This document shows positions 60,761-64,000 of a stretch of DNA of 64,000 bases, piece by piece. The position numbers and the translations under genes are program-made. Every line of letters starts with the position of its first letter. The first letter of the stretch is position 1. The stretch spans positions 372,001 through 436,000 of the forward strand of contig JAROAZ010000001.1 in assembly GCA_029432775.1 (NCBI GenBank), given 5' to 3'. The stretch is from Pontiellaceae bacterium B12227 (lineage in GTDB: Bacteria > Verrucomicrobiota > Kiritimatiellia > Kiritimatiellales > Pontiellaceae). The notes beneath the pieces are model-generated. The model saw only the letters and a list, made by a program, of their open reading frames with translations. It searched no databases and was not told where the DNA came from.

Positions 60761-62149
60761 ATGCAGAAAAATGACATGGACCCCCTTGAACGTTGGTATC
60801 AGTGCGATCTTTCCCGAGAAGAGATGAAAGAATTCATGCAACGAAGCGATCTCAAAGGGTTAGTGCATACCGCAGCTTTTTTCGCCGTGCTCATCGGCCT
60901 TGGGATATTGGCCTATTATGCCATCGGCACCCCGTGGATGATTCCTGCATTTTTTGCCTATGGAACCGTGTACTGTTTCCTGAACCACCTGATGCACGAA
61001 ACCCACCATCGGACCGTGTTCAAAAGCGTCTGGCTGAATGAACTCGTGCACTGGATCGCCGGTTTCGCCCATGGGGCCGAGCCGATCTATGATCGTTGGG
61101 GCCATGCCCAGCACCACACCTATACCTACCTGATCGGCGATGATCCCGAAGTCATCACCCCGCGCCCGGCCGATATCCCGACCCTGATCGGACAGTTTTT
61201 CGGCATCGGCATCATCAAGCCCGGTCCGATCATCAACCACGCCTTCGGCATCATTCCACCGGCCGACAAGGAGCTGGTGCCGGAGAGCGACCGGAAAGCC
61301 ATGATCCGGAGTTCCCGCCTCTGGCTGCTGGGCTACGCCCTCATCATTACTTCCTGCGTTGTCTTCGGAACCATCCTGCCCTTAGTCTACACCTTGTTTG
61401 CGCGTTTCTATGGTGCATTCATCCCTACCCTGCTCAACGACACACAGCACGTCGGACTGGAACAGAATGTTTACGACCACCGCCTGATCTGCCGCAACGT
61501 CCGGGTCGATCCCATCACCAGCTTCCTATACTGGAACATGCAGTATCACACCGAACACCACATGTTCCCGACCGTACCGTTCCACGCGTTGCGCAAACTG
61601 AATAAAAAAATAAAGCACCAGCTTCCGCCCATGTACCCAAGCGTTTGGCATGCCTATCGTGAAATCATCCCCACGGTTATCCGGCAGCAGAAGGACACCA
61701 ACTATCACGTCACACCGCAACTTCCGAAAGACTATCCCGCCGCACCGCAGAACGCCCATCTTCCAGACCTTGGAAAAAATGAACCGGTTCCCGAAACAAA
61801 AGCGGGGGCAACCGAGGTTGCAGAAGGATCCAGTCCATCGGTATGGATCGACGTACCGGAGGCCAAAGAGATGGCATTGGACGATGTGCTCGAGTTCAAA
61901 TATAACGGCGAGCAGTATGCCGTCTACCGCCTCAGCGACGGCTACCACGCGACGTCGAACAAATGCTCGCACGCCGGGGCCAAACTTTCCCGCGGATTTG
62001 TCATCGATGGACAGATCGAGTGCCCTGCGCATAACGGACGCTTTGATATCCGCACCGGAAAGGCGACCCTCTCCCCCGCCTGCGATAAGATGCAAATTTT
62101 CCCGGTTCGGCTGAAGAGCGGATCGGTTCAGCTGGGTCTTCCCGTTTGA
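60761..62149 (+). CDS. Membrane fatty-acid-desaturase-type diiron enzyme fused to a Rieske ferredoxin
   Basis: A 462-residue membrane protein. Hydrophobic segments lie near 35-75 and 185-225. The three histidine clusters of membrane diiron desaturases/hydroxylases are HLMHETHH (76-83), HAQHH (115-119) and HTEHH (263-267), with an extra QH at 229-230. After a linker containing LPDLGKN (334-340) comes a Rieske [2Fe-2S] domain with C402-x-H404 and C421-x2-H424. The fusion would let the Rieske centre feed electrons to the diiron site. Such enzymes use O2 to hydroxylate, demethylate or desaturate; the substrate here is unknown. The start at 60761 lies 26 bases after the URO-D-like stop. Confidence 0.88.
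   Translation: MQKNDMDPLERWYQCDLSREEMKEFMQRSDLKGLVHTAAFFAVLIGLGILAYYAIGTPWMIPAFFAYGTVYCFLNHLMHETHHRTVFKSVWLNELVHWIAGFAHGAEPIYDRWGHAQHHTYTYLIGDDPEVITPRPADIPTLIGQFFGIGIIKPGPIINHAFGIIPPADKELVPESDRKAMIRSSRLWLLGYALIITSCVVFGTILPLVYTLFARFYGAFIPTLLNDTQHVGLEQNVYDHRLICRNVRVDPITSFLYWNMQYHTEHHMFPTVPFHALRKLNKKIKHQLPPMYPSVWHAYREIIPTVIRQQKDTNYHVTPQLPKDYPAAPQNAHLPDLGKNEPVPETKAGATEVAEGSSPSVWIDVPEAKEMALDDVLEFKYNGEQYAVYRLSDGYHATSNKCSHAGAKLSRGFVIDGQIECPAHNGRFDIRTGKATLSPACDKMQIFPVRLKSGSVQLGLPV
61761..61775. repeat. TTCCA-N5-TGGAA palindrome, core GACCT
   Basis: Exact copy in the linker between the desaturase and Rieske domains, coding for part of LPDLGK; same 15-mer as at 50174. Confidence 0.65.
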
Positions 62150-62160
62150 AAAAGGAGTTT

Positions 62161-62970
62161 ATGAAAATTAAATTTTTCTCCCCCCTGTGGGGGCATGAAC
62201 ATGAAGACTTTGCACGCTACTGCCGACGGCTTGCCGAAGCTGGATTCGATGGAATGGAACTGAACCTTTCGGAAGACCTTGGCGATGCGAAAAAGCAACG
62301 AGAAGCGCTGGCGGCAAATGGCCTGGACTATATTGCCCAGCATTCCGGCACACGAATGCCCGATTTTGAAACACACCGAACACACTACCGCACCAGCCTG
62401 AAACGCATCGCATCTTTCCAACCCCGACTCATCAATTCCCACACCGGACGCGACTGGTTTACCTTCGAGCAAAACCTGGAGTTAATCGATATCGCAGTGG
62501 AAATCAGCCAAGCCTTCGAGGTCCCCGTGGTACATGAAACGCATCGGGGGCGCTTTCCATTTTCCGCAGCGCTAACGCGCCGCTATCTCGAACACCGCCC
62601 CGACCTTCGGCTTACAGCCGACTTTTCCCACTGGTGCTGTGTTTCGGAATCGTTCCTTCAGGACCAGAAAAAATCGGTAGATGCAGCGATTGACCGCACC
62701 GACCACATCCACGCCCGAATCGGGCACGATCAAGGACCACAAGTCAACGATCCCCGGGCTCCGGAGTGGCAGCAGACCGTCGATCTCTATCTGGGGTGGT
62801 GGGATAAAATCATTGCGGTGCATACCGCGAAGGGAACCGCTGAATTAACCATCACCACCGAATTCGGACCACCGCCCTACACCCCTGTGATTCCGCATTC
62901 ACAGGAACCGGTTTCCAACCAGTGGGAGCTGAATGTGTACATGATGCATTTGCTCAAGAAGGATTTATAA
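62161..62970 (+). CDS. Xylose-isomerase-like TIM-barrel protein (sugar isomerase/epimerase family)
   Basis: A 269-residue cytoplasmic protein of the AP_endonuc_2/xylose-isomerase-like superfamily, whose members are sugar (phosphate) isomerases, epimerases and some lyases. FFSPLWGHEHEDFARYCRRL opens the barrel. VHETHRGRFPF, LTADFSHWC, HIHARIGHDQGP and ITTEFGPPPY hold the expected metal-site Glu, Asp and His residues. The start at 62161 has AAGGAG at correct spacing; the earlier TTG at 62146 overlaps the desaturase stop. It probably acts on the sugar or sugar acid imported by the symporter encoded downstream. Confidence 0.83.
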   Translation: MKIKFFSPLWGHEHEDFARYCRRLAEAGFDGMELNLSEDLGDAKKQREALAANGLDYIAQHSGTRMPDFETHRTHYRTSLKRIASFQPRLINSHTGRDWFTFEQNLELIDIAVEISQAFEVPVVHETHRGRFPFSAALTRRYLEHRPDLRLTADFSHWCCVSESFLQDQKKSVDAAIDRTDHIHARIGHDQGPQVNDPRAPEWQQTVDLYLGWWDKIIAVHTAKGTAELTITTEFGPPPYTPVIPHSQEPVSNQWELNVYMMHLLKKDL

Positions 62971-62980
62971 GGAAACGGGT

Positions 62981-63011
62981 GTCGGAATTTTACCACCGCA
63001 TATTTTGAAAG
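62981..63011. promoter_or_regulatory. Putative AraC operator, copy B, before the symporter gene
   Basis: GTCGGAATT, TACC, CCGC and TTTGAAAG in the same order and nearly the same spacing as the region abutting AraC regulator 1. It lies about 70-100 bases before the symporter start in a 111-base gap, suggesting the symporter has its own promoter. Confidence 0.4.
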
Positions 63012-63081
63012 ATATTTTACCCCGATGTAGGCATTATATGAACCCGTTAGAAAAATACTTAAGGTAAGGAGATAACGATCC

Positions 63082-64000
63082 CATGCTTAACATACTCGAT
63101 TTTTCAATTTTGATCGGCTACGTGCTGATGGTCATCGTGGTCGGTTGCGGTGCAGCCTGGTTTCAGAAACGAAAAGCGGCCCGACTCGGTAAAACACAGG
63201 ATGACGGCGCCTACTTTCTGGCGGCACGTACGCTGGCCTGGCCGATCATCGGTCTGTCGCTCTTTTCCACCAACATTTCCACGGTGCATATCGTGGCCCT
63301 GTGCGAAGAGGGGTTCCGCAGCGGCCTGGCCTTTGCCAACTTTGAACTGGCGGCCGTTTTCACATTGGTGATCCTGGCCGTGTTCTTTGTTCCGTTCTAC
63401 CTGCGCTCCCACATCACCACCCTGCCCGACTTTCTCGAAAAACGATTTAATCGCAACTGCCGAGATTTTCTCGCTTTCATTTCCATCATTTCCGCCATCT
63501 TTATCCATATCGGCGTTTCCCTCTATGCCGGCGCGGTGGTCATCAACGCGATGCTCGGCTTCGGTACCGAAGTCGCGCAGCTCATGCCGACCATGATTGC
63601 AATCGCCGTGGCCACCGGCCTCTACGTGGTGGTCGGCGGACTGCTGGCCGTCACCCTGACCGACGCTATTCAAACCACCACTCTGCTGATCGGGTCCGCC
63701 ATCGTCACCTATTTCGCCTTCACCAAACTCGGCGGATGGGGTGCCCTGCACGACACCGTCGGCCCGCACATGATCTCCGTCCTTCGTCCTTCCGGCGATT
63801 TCAGCGGCATGCCGTGGCACGCGGTGGTGCTTGGTTATCCCGTCATTGGGATCTGGTATTGGTGTACCGACCAGACGATCGTCCAGCGTGTACTCGGTGC
63901 CAAGAACGAAGATCACGGCAAAGCCGGTGCCCTGTTCGCCGGCTTTCTGAAACTGCTACCAATGTTCCTCTTTGTTCTGCCCGGCCTGCTCTGTCTGGCA
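63082..64000 (+). CDS. Sodium/solute symporter (SSS family), N-terminal 306 residues (runs off window)
   Basis: An inner-membrane transporter of the SSS/SLC5 family, which couples Na+ influx to uptake of sugars or other small solutes. The protein starts with a transmembrane helix (ILDFSILIGYVLMVIVVGCG). ARTLAWPIIGLSLFSTNIS matches the family's Na+-site helix 1-2 region, and helices follow to residue 306. YVVVGGLLAVTLTDAIQTT is the SSS signature region and WYWCTDQTIVQRVLGAKN is the following conserved loop seen in sugar members. AAGGAG lies upstream at slightly long spacing. It probably imports the end product of the extracellular enzymes. The C-terminal half is outside the window. Confidence 0.92.

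Noticed and set aside
63104..63916. 270-codon minus-strand frame opposite the symporter gene
   Set aside because: The Gly/Asp/His-rich text is the reverse reading of hydrophobic helices; the plus-strand SSS family match is clear.

Overview
The window looks like a polysaccharide-degrading gene island from a free-living marine or sediment bacterium of the PVC superphylum, most probably Kiritimatiellota (Pontiella-like). The reasons are four S1-type sulfatases, very large modular secreted proteins, DNRLRE-type, LamG, CBM6 and cadherin-like modules, thrombospondin type-3 calcium repeats and C-terminal beta-sandwiches ending in F/Y-x-K/R-V/I. No rRNA, tRNA, CRISPR array, transposase, integrase or SusC/SusD pair was seen. 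The taxonomic call is an inference from gene content.

Left arm (1-38.8 kb): every gene is on the minus strand. From 20.7 kb down to 1 the genes are packed tightly: a propeller protein, beta-helix, GH-A enzyme, modular sulfatase, sulfatase, beta-helix, GH3, sulfatase, GH50-like enzyme, SGNH esterase and a Tat sulfatase that leaves the window. Upstream of these, four genes or gene groups start at about 23.05, 31.25, 35.97 and 38.77 kb. Each has the same TGTCCCAAT element 82-119 bases before its start codon, three of the four with an A-tract beyond it, which suggests one shared promoter or operator. They encode a cadherin-like/LamG protein, beta-helix proteins with CBM6, a 1.5-kaa GH-A enzyme and a LamG/PKD protein. 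A heparinase II/III-type lyase lies between.

Centre (38.8-40.6 kb): a divergent gap holding decayed genes: the C-terminal end of a large secreted protein, the C-terminal end of a sulfatase with an internal stop, and a possible CBM9-like fragment.

Right arm (40.6-57.3 kb): plus-strand genes for two BNR_4-type beta-propeller proteins (polysaccharide lyase candidates), a pectate-lyase-superfamily protein, an EF-hand alpha/beta esterase and an EF-hand GH29 fucosidase. After two AraC regulators (57.4-59.3 kb) comes a second plus-strand operon: a uroporphyrinogen-decarboxylase-like protein, a membrane desaturase fused to a Rieske ferredoxin, a xylose-isomerase-like TIM barrel and a sodium/solute symporter cut by the window end. 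Together the genes suggest extracellular desulfation and depolymerisation of a sulfated, fucose- or galactose-containing algal glycan, then import and catabolism of a sugar or sugar derivative.

The most unusual features are repeats and shuffled modules. A 15-base palindrome, TTCCA-N5-TGGAA with a conserved asymmetric core, occurs 13 times, mostly inside genes at linkers or signal-peptide regions. A REPIN-like double hairpin lies inside the signal-peptide coding region of the GH3 gene, and another inverted repeat lies directly after the start codon of the next gene. An apparently unnamed beta-rich domain (domain X below) occurs in six different proteins.
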